A stretch of DNA of 64,000 bases from Nematostella vectensis (lineage: Eukaryota; Cnidaria; Anthozoa; Actiniaria; Edwardsiidae), in the NCBI RefSeq assembly GCF_932526225.1, contig NC_064038.1:8059070-8123069 (forward strand). Direction: 5' to 3'. The stretch's first letter is position 1, and each line of letters opens with the position of its first letter. Both the position numbers and the translations under genes were made by a program. A model generated the notes under the pieces. The model saw nothing but the letters and a program-made list of their open reading frames with translations. It made no database searches and had not been told where the DNA came from. Of the stretch, positions 24,501 through 35,118 are shown piece after piece.

Positions 24501-27500
24501 AACATCATTGTCGTCGTTGTCATCAACATTATTATAATCATCACTATCATCAGCATCATCTTCATCATTATCATTATTATCATCATCATCATTTTCGTTT
24601 CAACATAAAGCACAAGGAATAATGTATTTGTATGTCTTTTTTTGGTGGTGGTGGTGGTGGGTAGGGGGGGGGGTAGAGGAAGGTAACAGTATTCTTATTG
24701 TTGAATGAATGCTTTCTTAGACCCATCTATCAAAATAGTCAAAACACAGCCAACGTTTTACTAGCATCACAGTGGATAGGAAGAGTACAGAGTCTTGAAA
24801 CTGCCTTGTTTGACATTAAGCCCTTGATACTGATTAAAGCAACATTAAAACAAGTTTTTTTTCACTCTATTCTGCATAACATAAGGGGATTACACAATGT
24901 TGTTTGGCATTTATTGCAATTTCTTATTGCCCTCTCTGAAACTACATTGAACAGCTTAGGGGCGCCTCTGCCAGATACCGCGCTGCCATTACACGCACTC
25001 CATCGAAGTTTTTTTTTTTTCACGCTTGTTTGTCATAGCGCCACGATGAAAGATGAGATGTGTAACTTCTACATGATGTTCTACTACGACCCTAACGAAG
25101 CCGCACGCAGTGAATACTCCCCTGAGGACTCATGCGGCTATGCCAAGTCGGAACTCTTGTCCAGTTTTCCCGCGGGATCAGATATACCCCTACCAGGGAG
25201 CGGAGGGAAAATGGAAATGAAGAGGGGCGGTGAGTCCAATCAACAATAAAAAACAATCCAAAAGCACCAAATGTCATGCTGTTAGTTTAAATGACGGAAG
25301 CCAGAATGCAGTTTAAAAGTTGGAAATTGTTGACTACACTTGGCAGAACATTAAAAATGGCAGCAAAAGGAAGAGATAAAAATGCTTCGAAATATTTTTG
25401 GAGCTATGTAAGAGATGAAGATCTGATCCTGGATCGAGTACAAAATAAACAGCAATATTTTTCCTGGTTTGACCGGTTGTTTTTTAAATGGCGCCCTATC
25501 GGGCTTGCCTTTACAATGTCTTGACTTTGACCTTAGCCACCTTAGGGCCAGTGCGAGTTTTCTCCATGTGAAAATTCCATACATTTGCTGTAGTGCAAAA
25601 ACCACCCTTCCTAATGCTCAAAGAGTCAACTTTGGGGTCCGATTGTCTTGATCTAGAAGGCAGGTATATACCCCTAAGGACAGAGTTGTCTCGGTCTAGA
25701 AGGCAGGTATAACCCTCAGGACAGAGTTGTATCGGTCTAGAACGCAGGTATACCCCTAAGGACAGAGTTGTCTGGGTCTAGAAGGTAGGTATAACCCTAA
25801 GGACAGAGTTGTCTCGGTCTAGAAGGCAGGTATAACTCTTAGGACGGAGTTGTCTCGGTCTAGAAGGCAGGTGTACCCCTCAGGACAGAGTTATCTCGGT
25901 CTATGTGAATTTGAAGAATAAATATCATTTGAAGTATACGAAAGAACAAACCATAAAGCTCAACAACTAATGTGAATACATTCTATACACACCTATTGTA
26001 AGTAAGAGTTAATTACCGAGAGCCGAGGCAATAAGCGATATACATCGCGAGGTGGTTCATGGGTAGCGTATATACGGCTGAATCCTTGTATCTGAAAGCC
26101 ATGCAAATGTCCATAAGAACACGAACGAGAATGCTACAGCTTTTGAAACCTGTATTTGTATTTATTTACACTTATTCGCTTAATTACTTGATACACGTGA
26201 AGCACTACGGGCTACGATACACTGGTTCTGAGTGCAGCCTTGTTTGAAATAGGTATATAACACTGATGATTACATAAGATTATATCTGCGCAGTAATGAC
26301 CACACATCCAACCTAAGTGTTTTTTTATTCCAGTCGAGTGCGCCTCTACAGATGATTGCTCGGGATACAAGCGCAGTATGACACACCTCGAATTGCAGGA
26401 TCACTGGCCCTCTGACCCCACACTGTCAATCGGACAAGTCAGTGGTGTCGCTATAGACTTAGACGGAAATGTCACCATCCTTCATCGAGCCGGAAGACCT
26501 TGGGATGGAAAGTAAGATAAGAGGGAATAAATTTGGAACAATTTTGTCACAAGCAAAACTGTTAACAAAACTGTGAATGAATTTTGTCACTGTCCAAGGG
26601 ACATGTAATGACGAATAAATGAATTTTCGGTTATTTTTAAACTACCTACCCTTATTGAGGATGGAGACTTGCCTTCACCCCTGACTCTAGATGTGTGCCA
26701 TTTACCTTCAGGCGGCAACGTCACCAGTTTACTACCGGTCGATTACGTAACAATCTCTGATGATTTTTAACGGTAAAAAATGCGAAAACATATTTTAAAA
26801 TTGTGTGTCTATTGGAAGTTTCTTTGAGGGTGTGACTGATAATAAAGAGCGGATGGACCGTTAAATAGCGCGGATTGATCATTTTGTCTCTTTTTGGTTA
26901 GGTTTCCGTCGACCCCCAGGAAGTAAACTGGTGACAATGCGGCTTAAACTCATCAAGAAGATAAATGATACCCTGCAATTACGTTACACCTTTAAACAGT
27001 TTAGCAGGAATAACTTTTGATGTATGTATTGTTTTAGCACATTTTATGAGAATACTGATGTATTACGGAAAGAACTCCGAGAGCCACTAAAAACAAACGT
27101 TCTACTGTGGCTTGACCCTCAGTCCGGACTCGTCATGAGGGAGGAGGGTTCGAAAGCAGGGTAGGTAGTCTTGCATAGCTAGGCATGCCGGGTATTCTAA
27201 CCTTTCAAGGCATGTTGGGTATTCTAAACCTCTCAAGGCATGCTGGTATTTTTGTCTTACAAAAACATGTTCGGTATTTTCATTCTGTGGTGCATCAATC
27301 CAATGTGGTGAGATCTTCTGATAGCTTCTACATGACGCGGAAATTCCATCGTCGCAAACCATTTGATGTACTAAAGCTTCGTAAAGGATGTCAGGTATCC
27401 CCTGGCTTATTGCCTAGACGGTGTATTTACGTACGTTGTGCAGCCCGTTGGATATTCTTACTAAAATAAGCACGCTCTGTTGTTTCATTGACAAAGCTCA

Positions 27501-30500
27501 TATGATGATATATCTGTCGCGTTTGTTCAGGTTTGTTCTCCCGCACGGCTTGTCCTTCGATCAACATGGAAACATGTGGGCTACAGACGTCGGTCTCCAC
27601 CAGGTAAATTAACCAATGAGAAACGCCCACCAGGTAGAGTAACCAATGAGAAACGTCCACCTGGTAAAGTAACCAATGAGAAACGTCCACCAGGTAGAGT
27701 AACCAATGAGAAACGTCCACCTGGTAAAGTAACCAATGAGAAACGTCCACCAGGTAGAGTAACCAATGAGAAACGTCCACCTGGTAAAGTAACCAATAAG
27801 AAACGTGCACCAAGAAGAGTAACAAATAAGAAACGTCCACCAGGTAGAGAAACCAATAAGAAACGCCCACCAGGTAGACTAACCAATCAGAAATGTCCAC
27901 CAGGTTAGAGAAACCAATAAGAATCGTCCACTAGGTAGAGTAACCAATAAAAAACGTCCACCAGGTAGAGTAACCAATGAGAAACGCCCACCAGGTAGAG
28001 TAACCAATGGGGAGCGTCCACCAGGTAGAGTAACCAATGAGAAACGTCCACCAATTAGAGAAACCAATAAGAAACGCCCACCAGGTAGAGTAACCAATCA
28101 GAAATGTCCACCAGGTTAGAGAAACCAATAAGAATCGTCCACTAGGTAGAGTAACCAATAAGAAACGTACACCAGGTAGAGTAACCAATCAGAAACGTCG
28201 AGACGTAGAGAAACCAAAAGGAGATTGGTAAGAGTTTGTTGTTTAAAACACAACTCAACTGAACTCCTTTCCGAAGTGATTTCGTACGATCTCAGAAACA
28301 TAACCGGCGCAAAATTAAACTCGCCTCGAGGGTGGCCCAATCAACTAGGATTCTAGCCTTTATATGTGTTTTTGCCTCAGTTTGCCAGGCGTTATTTTAT
28401 TTGATAGCTAACCTGCCTGAGGACTCCCTTTTTACTTATAGTTAAAATCTGTGGGTTCTGTCGTAGGTGTTCAAGTTTGATGCAGGGAGGTTTGACGGGC
28501 CACCGAGTATGGTTCTTGGTACGAAATATGAACCAGGATCAACACTTTCTGAAGAGAAAATCCAATTTTGCAAGCCTACAGACGTGGCGGTAGACGAGGA
28601 AGGCAACATCTTTATTGCCGATGGGTAAGATTGCGCCAGTCGCCAGCGCATTTTAATGTTATCCTGATCATGCGCACTATGATCAGTGACGTATCCAGGG
28701 GTGGTTACGTGGGCAGACGCCGTTTACCAGATGATGGGGGCCCTGTGGAACTCGAGCGTGGGGCTTGGGGCAGTTCGGGGTTAGGTGTTTACACTACACG
28801 TCGTACACATTTTAAAAACCTTTAGCTCGTTTTACGATGAAGCTTAACACCTGGTAAAAGAGCTTGAAATGCAGTAATTTGGTAAGAGACATGTGGGGAC
28901 GGCTAAAAACATACTCCTTGATCACTTTCGCGATAAAAATCCATCGTCTGGGAAACGGCCCGTTGAATTCATGGAATCCATCGTCTGGGAATCGGCCCCT
29001 TGAATGCATGGAATCCATCGTCTGGGAAACGGCCCGTTAAATGCATGGAATTTTTTTGTTTTTGTTTCTTTTTTACATGACACTATGAAATATGATGAAA
29101 TCTGAAAGAGTATTTTTTCTACAGATATTGCAATCAACGTGTTGTGAAGCTTGATAAAAATGGAAAGCCGTATTCCTCATCGTCCTACAAAACCAAGTTT
29201 CATGCTTCTGGTAAATCCGTCTTATCTCGCATTGTGTGTTGTGTGATTCGCATACCCGCCCTCCCAGCAGGGGTTATTTTTCCACAGCCCCTCCTACCCG
29301 GCGAAATTTACAATTACCGGGGAAAAATGGATAAAAAACGGTGTTTTTCTCTCAGAAAAAAAAATACTCCAGTTCGACAAAGTGGAGACTACGTGTATCT
29401 AGAAAGACCGCCGTTCCCAGATTCTATTTTCTGTTGGGAATTTAGACTAGATAATACCATTAAGATAAGTAAATAACAAAATGTGGATAAAATGAGTTAT
29501 TGTATGATATAAGATCTTTATTTTGCAAATATTTTTTGCAATTTCAGCATAAGTCAGTTTGAAGACTTTCATTGCATCTATTGTATTGACATCCATTGTA
29601 TTTCACATAAAAGTGAATTCTTGCTGTTTCTGTATTATTCCCAGTTCCCCTTCCACATCACATGACCATACCACACAGCCTTTCCATGGACCACAAGAAC
29701 AAAATCCTTTACATTGCGGACCGAGAGAACGGTCGGATTCTCGCAAGTGATCCCGAAACTGGAACGATTACTGCCGAATACAAATCGGAGATGTTCGGAG
29801 GCAGAGTATTCGCTATACACTACAATGATGGTGAGAAGACTGGTTTGAAGCAAGCTGAACTCTGTGATGTGTCAACTAGTTTTTGGCGCTTTTGAATTAC
29901 TAAACATATGCAGCGAAACACTTTAGAGTACGATTCTATTTTCATTTATTTTATATTCTATCTTTAGCCCCCGAAGACTCGATTTTGAAGTCTTGAGTTA
30001 CCTGGACTTTTTAACTTTGAAATTCCTATCTCCCCCCCCCCCCCCCTCCCACCACCACCACACACACCTTGCTGGGTGTACCACCGCCGATTTAGACAGT
30101 TTAGTCGTATACGACCTGCCTACGACATGTCTTAGTCCTTAATTACACGCTACAACTGGCGTAGTAGAGCATCGTAGCGAGGTTGTCGACTTGAGTTGTA
30201 GAACCTTTAGGATGTGTTGGGACACAACCAAAGGTAAAAAGGGGAAAGGTGGCGTCACAACTACCCTAAGTACTCTCTTTATAGCAAAATTCGTTGTTGC
30301 GTGACCTCGGCGAATTCGAACTCCTTGTCTCGTTTGGGAATAGCGCGTAGTCAATCAGCCGTCTAAACCAATCGATGGCGTCATAAGCAATTTGACTGCA
30401 CACAGATAATTGATTGGTCACGGTGGTATGATTGACCACGCGCTATTTCCAGACGAGAAATGGGTTAAGAATTTCTCGTGGTCGCGCAAGGAAGAATTCG

Positions 30501-31664
30501 GCTATAAAGTAGGAGGGTCACTTGCACTCCTCCATGCTATTTCTCCAATAAACATTTTCAACCTTAAAAATGTAAACATAACAGCTATAAATGTTTAGTA
30601 TCCATGCTTTAGTCTCGAATCGTGAATTCTTGTTACATTTAATTTTTACTGACGATCACTTGTTTTTATTTCAAGGTGGATTTATCCACCTCGTCACCGG
30701 AAGTCCAAATGCCAAGGGCTTGACGTACGATTTGAAATCCAAGATAGTCACTGATGTGTGGAAGCCAGAAGGGGTAAGAGACAAAACATCAACACCAAAT
30801 GCAATGAAATGCATCTCTTTTTAAAAAATATAATCTTAAAAGCTCTTTTTCACCCTCCCCCTGTCCATTAATCTTTCTATTTGAGCTCATTTCATTTACT
30901 TCGCAGCACGTTTATGGAATATCAGCGATTCCTCTTCGTTTTGCTAAAAGTACACATTTTTGTCAGTATTAAGACCATTTTATAACTTTGATTCATCTGA
31001 GACTTTTCTAGGGGCCGAAATTGCTATCAACTACTTCGCCATTATTTTCATTTGTATGTTGTCGCGCTTACGAATCAGATAGAAAATTTCCATTCTAGAA
31101 AGGTCTTGTTTTCATTTTTTGTCGCTCTCTGGAGTGACGGGCGCAGCCATTTCTGTCTTTATTTTGGCTCGAATTTGGCACTCAAATAATCACGTGACTT
31201 CTTAGTAATCACGTGACTTCTCAGTGAAAGTCGTTTGTTGGCGCTGGGTATATAATTCCGTGCTAAATGCCATATAGAAGGAAACCTTATCTACCTTATA
31301 TAAACCGATAAATGACAACCCTAAGCCTTAACCCTTGCCCTTACCAACCGTTACTATAAGGTATATAAGGGAGTCGTCTATATGGCATTTAGCCTTAAAA
31401 CATATTCCCCCACTAGGCCGATGCTTGATACCCTTCTCTCTTTTCAAAATCATGGGCTAGTACTTCTTGTAAGACCCCATGGACTGGCCCTATCTCCTTA
31501 ACCTTACCCTACATCCAGTCCTGTTGAGAGGCTAAAGGCTGTATGTGCTATTTCCACAGGTATTCGACACCCCGCATGACGTCACAGGGGACCATGCTAG
31601 CGGTTCCGTCTACGTTGCCGAGATTGGCAACAACAAGATATTGAAATTCAAAGCACGTAAATAA
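12563..31664 (+). CDS. PAM: Peptidylglycine alpha-amidating monooxygenase, bifunctional PHM-PAL, secreted form
   Basis: Makes C-terminal amides on peptides: PHM (copper) hydroxylates the terminal Gly, PAL (zinc) releases glyoxylate. Coding exons: 12563-12763, 14833-14887, 16513-16600, 17054-17154, 17521-17604, 18348-18402, one of three exon 7 options, 22535-22618, 23094-23170, 24093-24143, 24233-24285, 25039-25229, 26334-26511, 27038-27160, 27531-27603, 28467-28624, 29125-29210, 29645-29830, 30676-30773, 31560-31664. Phases join throughout, giving 703, 704 or 706 aa. Exon 1 encodes a signal peptide (MALFSWVIILLGMCFVEA). PHM copper ligands: AHHMLLFGC (exon 3), VHYG (exon 5), RVHAHSL (exon 8), DEMCNFY (exon 12). 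PAL: HRAGRPWDG (exon 13), LPHGLSF (15), YCNQRV (17), IPHSLSM (18), TPHDV (20). No membrane segment follows, so it should be soluble in the secretory pathway. Cnidarian neurons use many amidated neuropeptides. Confidence 0.95.
13800..14370. mobile_element. MITE with about 65-bp terminal inverted repeats (PAM intron 1)
   Basis: CGGTCCGGCAGTCCGAAATA with the following TAACCCTATGTTTCTCGT at 13803-13840 returns inverted at 14332-14368, and similarity continues through CTATTCCAAAACAAC. A TA on both sides suggests a Tc1/mariner-like target. No coding capacity. A short extra copy of the tip lies at 13764-13782. Confidence 0.82.
17595..17697 (+). repeat. Degenerate repeat of about 40 bp copying the PAM exon 5 splice donor
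   Basis: TTTGTCAGTAAGTCA occurs at the real exon 5 donor (17599-17613) and again near 17681-17695, with a mutated copy (TTTTTTAGTAAAGCAGAGATA) between. The downstream exact copy retains a strong GTAAGT. Confidence 0.7.
17924..18090. mobile_element. Small MITE with GCCGTAGCAGG / CCTGCTACGGGC ends (PAM intron 5)
   Basis: Inverted ends GCAGAGCCGTAGCAGGAC and CCCCTGCTACGGGCCTG enclose G-rich spacer DNA. It resembles the GGCGTAGC-ended elements at 24305-24460. Confidence 0.6.
18425..19065 (+). repeat. Degenerate TTG/GTC trinucleotide tract (PAM intron 6)
   Basis: About 640 bp dominated by GTTGTTGTT, GTCGTT and ATTGTTG. It generates several long but low-complexity frames rich in Val, Leu and Cys, which I do not treat as genes. 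It lies immediately before alternative exon 7a. Confidence 0.85.
19164..19231 (+). CDS. PAM: PAM candidate alternative exon 7a (68 nt)
   Basis: Acceptor CTAACCAG, donor AAAG|GTTACC. It supplies one base to complete the AG left by exon 6 and ends with one base joining exon 8. It encodes QPYRAAIYLLANGYGVIPP and then AMK, matching the PHM strand that in rat reads QPLIAGMYLMMSVDTVIPPG. Its acceptor tract is weaker than those of 7b and 7c, and it lies 2.5 kb upstream of them, just after a long TTG-rich microsatellite. Confidence 0.8.
19619..19740. mobile_element. Short foldback element, GAAGTCGG ends (PAM intron 7)
   Basis: GAAGTCGGTCGGAACGTCA at the left pairs with TGATGTCCGTCCGACTTC at the right, with an AT-rich centre. 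Too short for a gene. Confidence 0.5.
20171..20530 (-). mobile_element. MITE family copy 2, between PAM exons 7a and 7b
   Basis: Reverse-orientation relative of 11341-11592; both outer ends read TACACTCT inward. It contains AAGAACATGCTAAGAACAGG and AAAATTAGACGTTCTTATAA. The region to about 21130 adds further TTCTTA-rich pieces, perhaps older fragments of the same family. Confidence 0.7.
21788..21852 (+). CDS. PAM: PAM candidate alternative exon 7b (65 nt)
   Basis: Acceptor TTACTTTCCAG, donor AAAG|GTTATA, same entry and exit phases as 7a and 7c. It encodes PKFLAAILLQASGGEIPPQ and then KK, aligning with 7a (AAI.LL, IPP) and with the rat PHM segment. Only 65 nt separate its donor from exon 7c, probably too little for splicing between them. 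Confidence 0.78.
21918..21991 (+). CDS. PAM: PAM candidate alternative exon 7c (74 nt)
   Basis: Very good polypyrimidine tract ending CGGCCCAG; donor CAAG|GTCTGT. It encodes PPLLAGILLMSVDDDNSAIL and then PHKQ; LAG.LLMSVD is the closest of the three to vertebrate PHM, but it carries a three-residue-longer acidic loop. Entry and exit phases equal those of 7a and 7b. Confidence 0.83.
22563..22866 (+). repeat. Repeat of about 63 bp copying the 3' end and donor of PAM exon 8
   Basis: The exon 8 tail (ATGCACCCCTTCGCCTTCC onward, encoding HPFAFRVHAHSL with copper-ligand histidines) is repeated downstream at about 22641-22680, 22702-22734, 22757-22793 and 22819-22862. Copies decay but most end in AG|GTAGG. 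Use of the second donor (22681) would add 62 nt and meet TAA at once (TTA GGT AGG TAA). Confidence 0.85.
23540..23950. repeat. Loose inverted repeat and a 24-bp direct doublet (PAM intron 9)
   Basis: CATGACGGAAAAACATG near 23555 returns inverted as TTTTTCCGTCATG near 23878; then TCTTTAATTTTAATTAATAC occurs twice. Possible old MITE. Confidence 0.4.
24305..24460. mobile_element. Small MITE with GGCGTAGCCAGGG ends (PAM intron 11)
   Basis: CAGCGGCGTAGCCAGGG at the left and CCCCTGGCTACGCCCCTG at the right are inverted copies. A CAT/ATC microsatellite follows at about 24485-24600. Confidence 0.65.
25650..25905 (+). repeat. Minisatellite, unit about 41 bp, about six copies (PAM intron 12)
   Basis: Unit built on GACAGAGTTGTCTCGGTCTA followed by GAAGGCAGGTATACCCCTAAG. 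No coding content. Confidence 0.85.
27182..27250 (+). repeat. Short tandem repeat, unit 27-28 bp (PAM intron 14)
   Basis: Three copies of GGCATGCCGGGTATTCTAA followed by CCTTTCAA, starting 21 bp after the exon 14 donor. Confidence 0.65.
27592..28205 (+). repeat. 30-bp minisatellite seeded on the PAM exon 15 donor
   Basis: The real exon end CTCCACCAG|GTAAAT is the first unit. About 20 copies of CCACCAGGTAGAGTAACCAA plus TGAGAAACGT follow, nearly all keeping CAG|GTAGAG or TGG|GTAAAG-like donors. Early units alternate in pairs (60-bp higher order), and a 210-bp block is duplicated (about 27898 and 28108). Frames with GRFSLVTLP repeats on the other strand are shadows of this. Confidence 0.92.
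28934..29052 (+). repeat. Three-copy repeat of about 39 bp (PAM intron 16)
   Basis: GGAATCCATCGTCTGGGAAA followed by CGGCCCGTTGAATTCAT, three times with few changes. Confidence 0.8.
30328..30460. mobile_element. Foldback element with GCGCGTAGTCAA arms (PAM intron 18)
   Basis: CTCGTTTGGGAATAGCGCGT at 30329 pairs with ACGCGCTATTTCCAGACGAG ending near 30458. A second pair of complementary bits (CCGATTTAGAC / GTCTAAACC) hints that a larger element starts near 30085. Confidence 0.55.
31262..31393. mobile_element. Foldback element, CTAAATGCCATATAG ends (PAM intron 19)
   Basis: GCTAAATGCCATATAGAAGG at the left pairs with CTATATGGCATTTAGC at the right; inner arms (ACCTTATATA / TATAAGG) also pair. 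Confidence 0.65.
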
Positions 31665-31887
31665 TCCAAGCGACTTCTAAACAACTTCGAATCCAGTAAA
31701 ACGACAAAGCAGGCCGTGTGTGTGTTGGGGGAGAGGGGGGGGGGGGGAGGGTAGGGGAGGTGATATTTTAGATATTTAGATACCGCGCAGTCATTTCCCG
31801 GGGAAAGACTGGGGCAACTTTTTTCTTCCCCAGTCCCTTCTCTTCTTTCCTTATTTTTGCAATGATCGCAGGGTTTACGTTTTTAAG

Positions 31888-32085
31888 GTGAGATTCCCAT
31901 TTTTGTCAAGATTATGTCTCATGTTTGTCAAGTTATTTCCCATTTTTGTCAAGATTATTTCCCATTTTTCTTTAGATTATTTCCCATTTTTGTCAAGATT
32001 ATTTCCCATTTTTGTCAAGATTGTTTCCCATGTTTGTCAAGATTCTTTCCCATTTTTGTCAAGATTATTGTATTTCTGTCAGGAG
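31888..32085 (+). repeat. 22-23-bp minisatellite, about nine copies
   Basis: Unit CCCATTTTTGTCAAGATTAT plus TT, 200 bp past the PAM stop codon. Confidence 0.88.
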
Positions 32086-32218
32086 ACCGCTGGGCGGTGG
32101 TGGTATCTCTAAATTAGAATTTGACTCTAAGGGTGCCGAACAATTGGTATCCTTAGGGGCTCTGTAAATTTTACATGCAATTAAACATTACGTTACAAAT
32201 ACATTTAATTTATTTAGA

Positions 32219-32507
32219 GAGTGTTCATTAAATACACCGAGGGGGGGGGGGGGGGGGGGGGGGGGAGGGAATATATTAAGGGGAGCTCCGAAAATTTTTA
32301 ACCACCAAAAGGGGGGGCTCTGAAAAAAAAGGTCCTCTAAGGAAAAGAAGAAAGAAAATTTTAGGGTTCTATAAGGGGGGGCACCGAAAAAAATGTTTAC
32401 AATGAAAGGGGGGCTCTGAAATTTTAAGGTGTCTTGAGGGAATATCTTCCCTCCACCCACCCCCCCCCCCCCCCCCCTCGGAGTAATTACTGAACACCCC
32501 CTTAGGT
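32219..32507. mobile_element. Foldback element with GTGTTCA...CCGAGGGGG ends
   Basis: GAGTGTTCATTAAATACACC plus a G tract at the left pairs with a C tract plus CTCGGAGTAATTACTGAACA at the right. Confidence 0.55.
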
Positions 32508-34508
32508 TGAATCCTTACAAAAAGAACAAATTTATTTTTGTACAGAGTTTGAATGAATGAGCATACACAAAGCCTGTGCAGCACCTGATGCTATTATAAT
32601 ATAGATTAAAAGTACTGTATGCCCGAGTTACAGTTGACAGGGGAAATAAATAAATATTCGACATATCGGGTGTAAAAATATAGAGAAATTTATTTAGGGT
32701 AAAAAGAACATTCGCAGTTAATGGGAGAAAAATTTACCGTGTTTTAGAGATAGTCGACTGTAAAGTAAATAAAAAAAAGTAGCATTTTCCGCCTCTAGAC
32801 ACCGACATGACTTTCAAAAATTGGTATCTTGACAAAACAAGGACTTCAAGTGACTCGCGCACTGTTGGAAGATTCTGCCCTTAGCTCCGCAACTGTTTAT
32901 TATTTGTGTATTATCTTTAGAGCTCATGGTATGCAGTACATATCATCTTATGTAAATAAAATAAACAGGTCAATAAAAACTAAGGGTTTCAATAACGGTT
33001 ATATTTTGTGTAATGGTGAAGTTTGCAGTCATTGGAAGATAGCAAGATGTAGCCCCCAACAGGCTACGCTTTACATGACTTTCCCTATACCGATACCTGA
33101 GGCTAGGCAAGGTGGAAAGTCGTCCTGTCCCAGACTCGTACCCAGTCGTTATTTGCTGTTGCGCGGACATCCACAGGAATCCTGAAGCGAAGACAGAAAA
33201 AAATAACGACTGGCAGATTACAGATCCAAGATGGCAGACGAAATCGGCGCAGAGCAAAATGTTACGAATTTTCACAGACGAAGAAGGACCTATCCATACT
33301 GCATTTCTTGCCTGTAAAATTCCATGTGCACATGACAACTGCAGAAATAACCTAAATACTTTCCTGGAGTTTGGAATTCGGCGTAAGATCATGTGCGAAT
33401 AGTGGCTTCCTCGCTCTAGAGCTTCTTCTAGGGAACATAAAGACAGTATGTGCTCGAACTATATCTCTGAAAGTGTATATTTTTGATAAATACAATCCAA
33501 CCAGAGCAGTATGAGTTCAAACGAGTGCCAGAACATTCAGACCATCCAAATTCATTTCATGAAATGATGTATCGAGCTCACCAGTTTCGTCCGCCGTCTT
33601 GGGTTTTACGAAACGAAAATATCGTCTAATTGAACAGGGAACCACCGAAAATAAAACTAAATGGTTTACAACGAGTGTGTGTAGGTAGGCCCTTGGACTT
33701 GTGCACAAAAAAAAGTAAAAAAACGGTCATAAAAACGCTGCTTGCAAGATATTTGAAAAACTTGTAAGATATTTCCTGAGTTCTGCCAGACAAGCGAATT
33801 CCGACCCCGAAACCGTATCCTGACCGTCATGCATCGCGCGGCGTCTGGGTACGAGACTGGTAACATTGAGAAAATAGCCACGCCCCTACTGGTCATATCC
33901 TTATGATCTTTGAAAAAAAACTCTCCCCCTCCCCTCCCCTCCCCTGGCCCCTATAGGCCCTGTTTTGACAACCATATCTTAAATCAAACATCCGATGGAT
34001 CCATCTTCAGTAACATGAGATGGATACTATGACCATTTCCATATAATCGCAATCGATCGCACACGGCCGCAGCTTTTGACCGTACGATCGTATTATTCCG
34101 ATCGCAAAGTGGTTTCCATGTGGTCGCGCGCGATCGCAGGGTGAGTTTCCCTTGGAAACCAGCCTAGCAATGCTTAATTCGTTTTATTCACCGGCAAATG
34201 GTATCAAGCTATATCTCTAGGTCCCGCGGTAGCGCTGTGAAGGTATACGATAATTTATATCAACAAAATATCTTATATTATTATTGCTAATATTAAAAAA
34301 AAAAACATGGCTTTTATTTTCACTCATCAGTGCTTTGTGTATCATTTTGAGTTGCTACGTTCAATTATGTATGCGGGGTTTGTATTTGGTCCTGATGAAG
34401 AAAACAACTTTAGGCCAGGAGACGGAATTTAGCTATCCGGAAACGATATGTATGTATCAGTAAATGGGATCTAGGCTAAGGTAAATGGGGACTGGAAACA
34501 GGGTTTAT

Positions 34509-34699
34509 GGCCCCCGAATGGTCCCCCGAAATTTCGATGTGCTCGCAGTTTTCGGCTAATGCTCGCATGCTCGCGAATTTTCTTGCGCCGTGCTCGCATT
34601 ATATTTTTCGATGTGCTCGCTGCTCGATTTATTCAACAACTAAAAATGCTTGGTCTCGCATAAAAAACGGGGTGCTCGCAAAAGACCATTCGGGGGCCC
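34509..34699. mobile_element. MITE-like element with GGCCCCCGAATGGTC ends
   Basis: GGCCCCCGAATGGTC (34509-34523) and its perfect reverse complement (34684-34698) enclose GCTCGCA-rich DNA in which TGCTCGC recurs at least five times. No target duplication is obvious. Confidence 0.6.
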
Positions 34700-35118
34700 T
34701 AGGATTTGGGTAACCGGAGGGAATGGTATTTGTGGAATTCTAGCTTGGGAACAAAAATGTAAAAGCCCGGAAATAGTGCGATCAACATTATCGTTCCACC
34801 AACCCCACACCGGTCAGGCCACAGTTAGTCAGGCTGACTTTCGACAAACAAAAGATAGCGGGAGAGGCTTTTGGATGGCGAGAATGCGCTCCGAAGAAAT
34901 CCGCACAGGGATCCCAATTGTTTGGGACGCTAATTTTTGTCGTACCCAGACTCCCTCCAAATACACTGCGATGTTTGCTGCAAAAAAAGACAACTTGGCT
35001 GGCTTTGTCTGTCTCTAATCCAACTATCTATTGTGATCCTTGTGATCGTTGTATGTACAGCGATATTTTTCCAGTTTAGATTTGATTTCTGAGTTCTACG
35101 TTGTCTATTTTATAGAGC

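Larger units (their letters stand above)
31665..35118. other. Intergenic region between PAM and the PLP enzyme gene
   Basis: No convincing exon. Contents seen: a 22-bp minisatellite (31888-32085), a G/C-tract foldback (32219-32507), a short GGCCCCCGAATGGTC-ended element (34509-34699), and low-complexity purine and poly-C tracts. Frames of 60-140 codons around 32829-33402 show no domain or splice structure. Confidence 0.5.

Noticed and set aside
25291..25524. Possible LINE-like fragment in PAM intron 12
   Set aside because: Only a weak KYFWSYVR likeness over one short frame; no reverse transcriptase motifs.
27427..28188. Repeat-rich frames on both strands (WLLYLVDVSH and GRFSLVTLP types)
   Set aside because: Product of the 30-bp (10-codon) splice-donor minisatellite.
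32829..33402. Overlapping 96-140-codon frames between PAM and the PLP gene
   Set aside because: No recognisable domain, conflicting strands, no splice or promoter signs.
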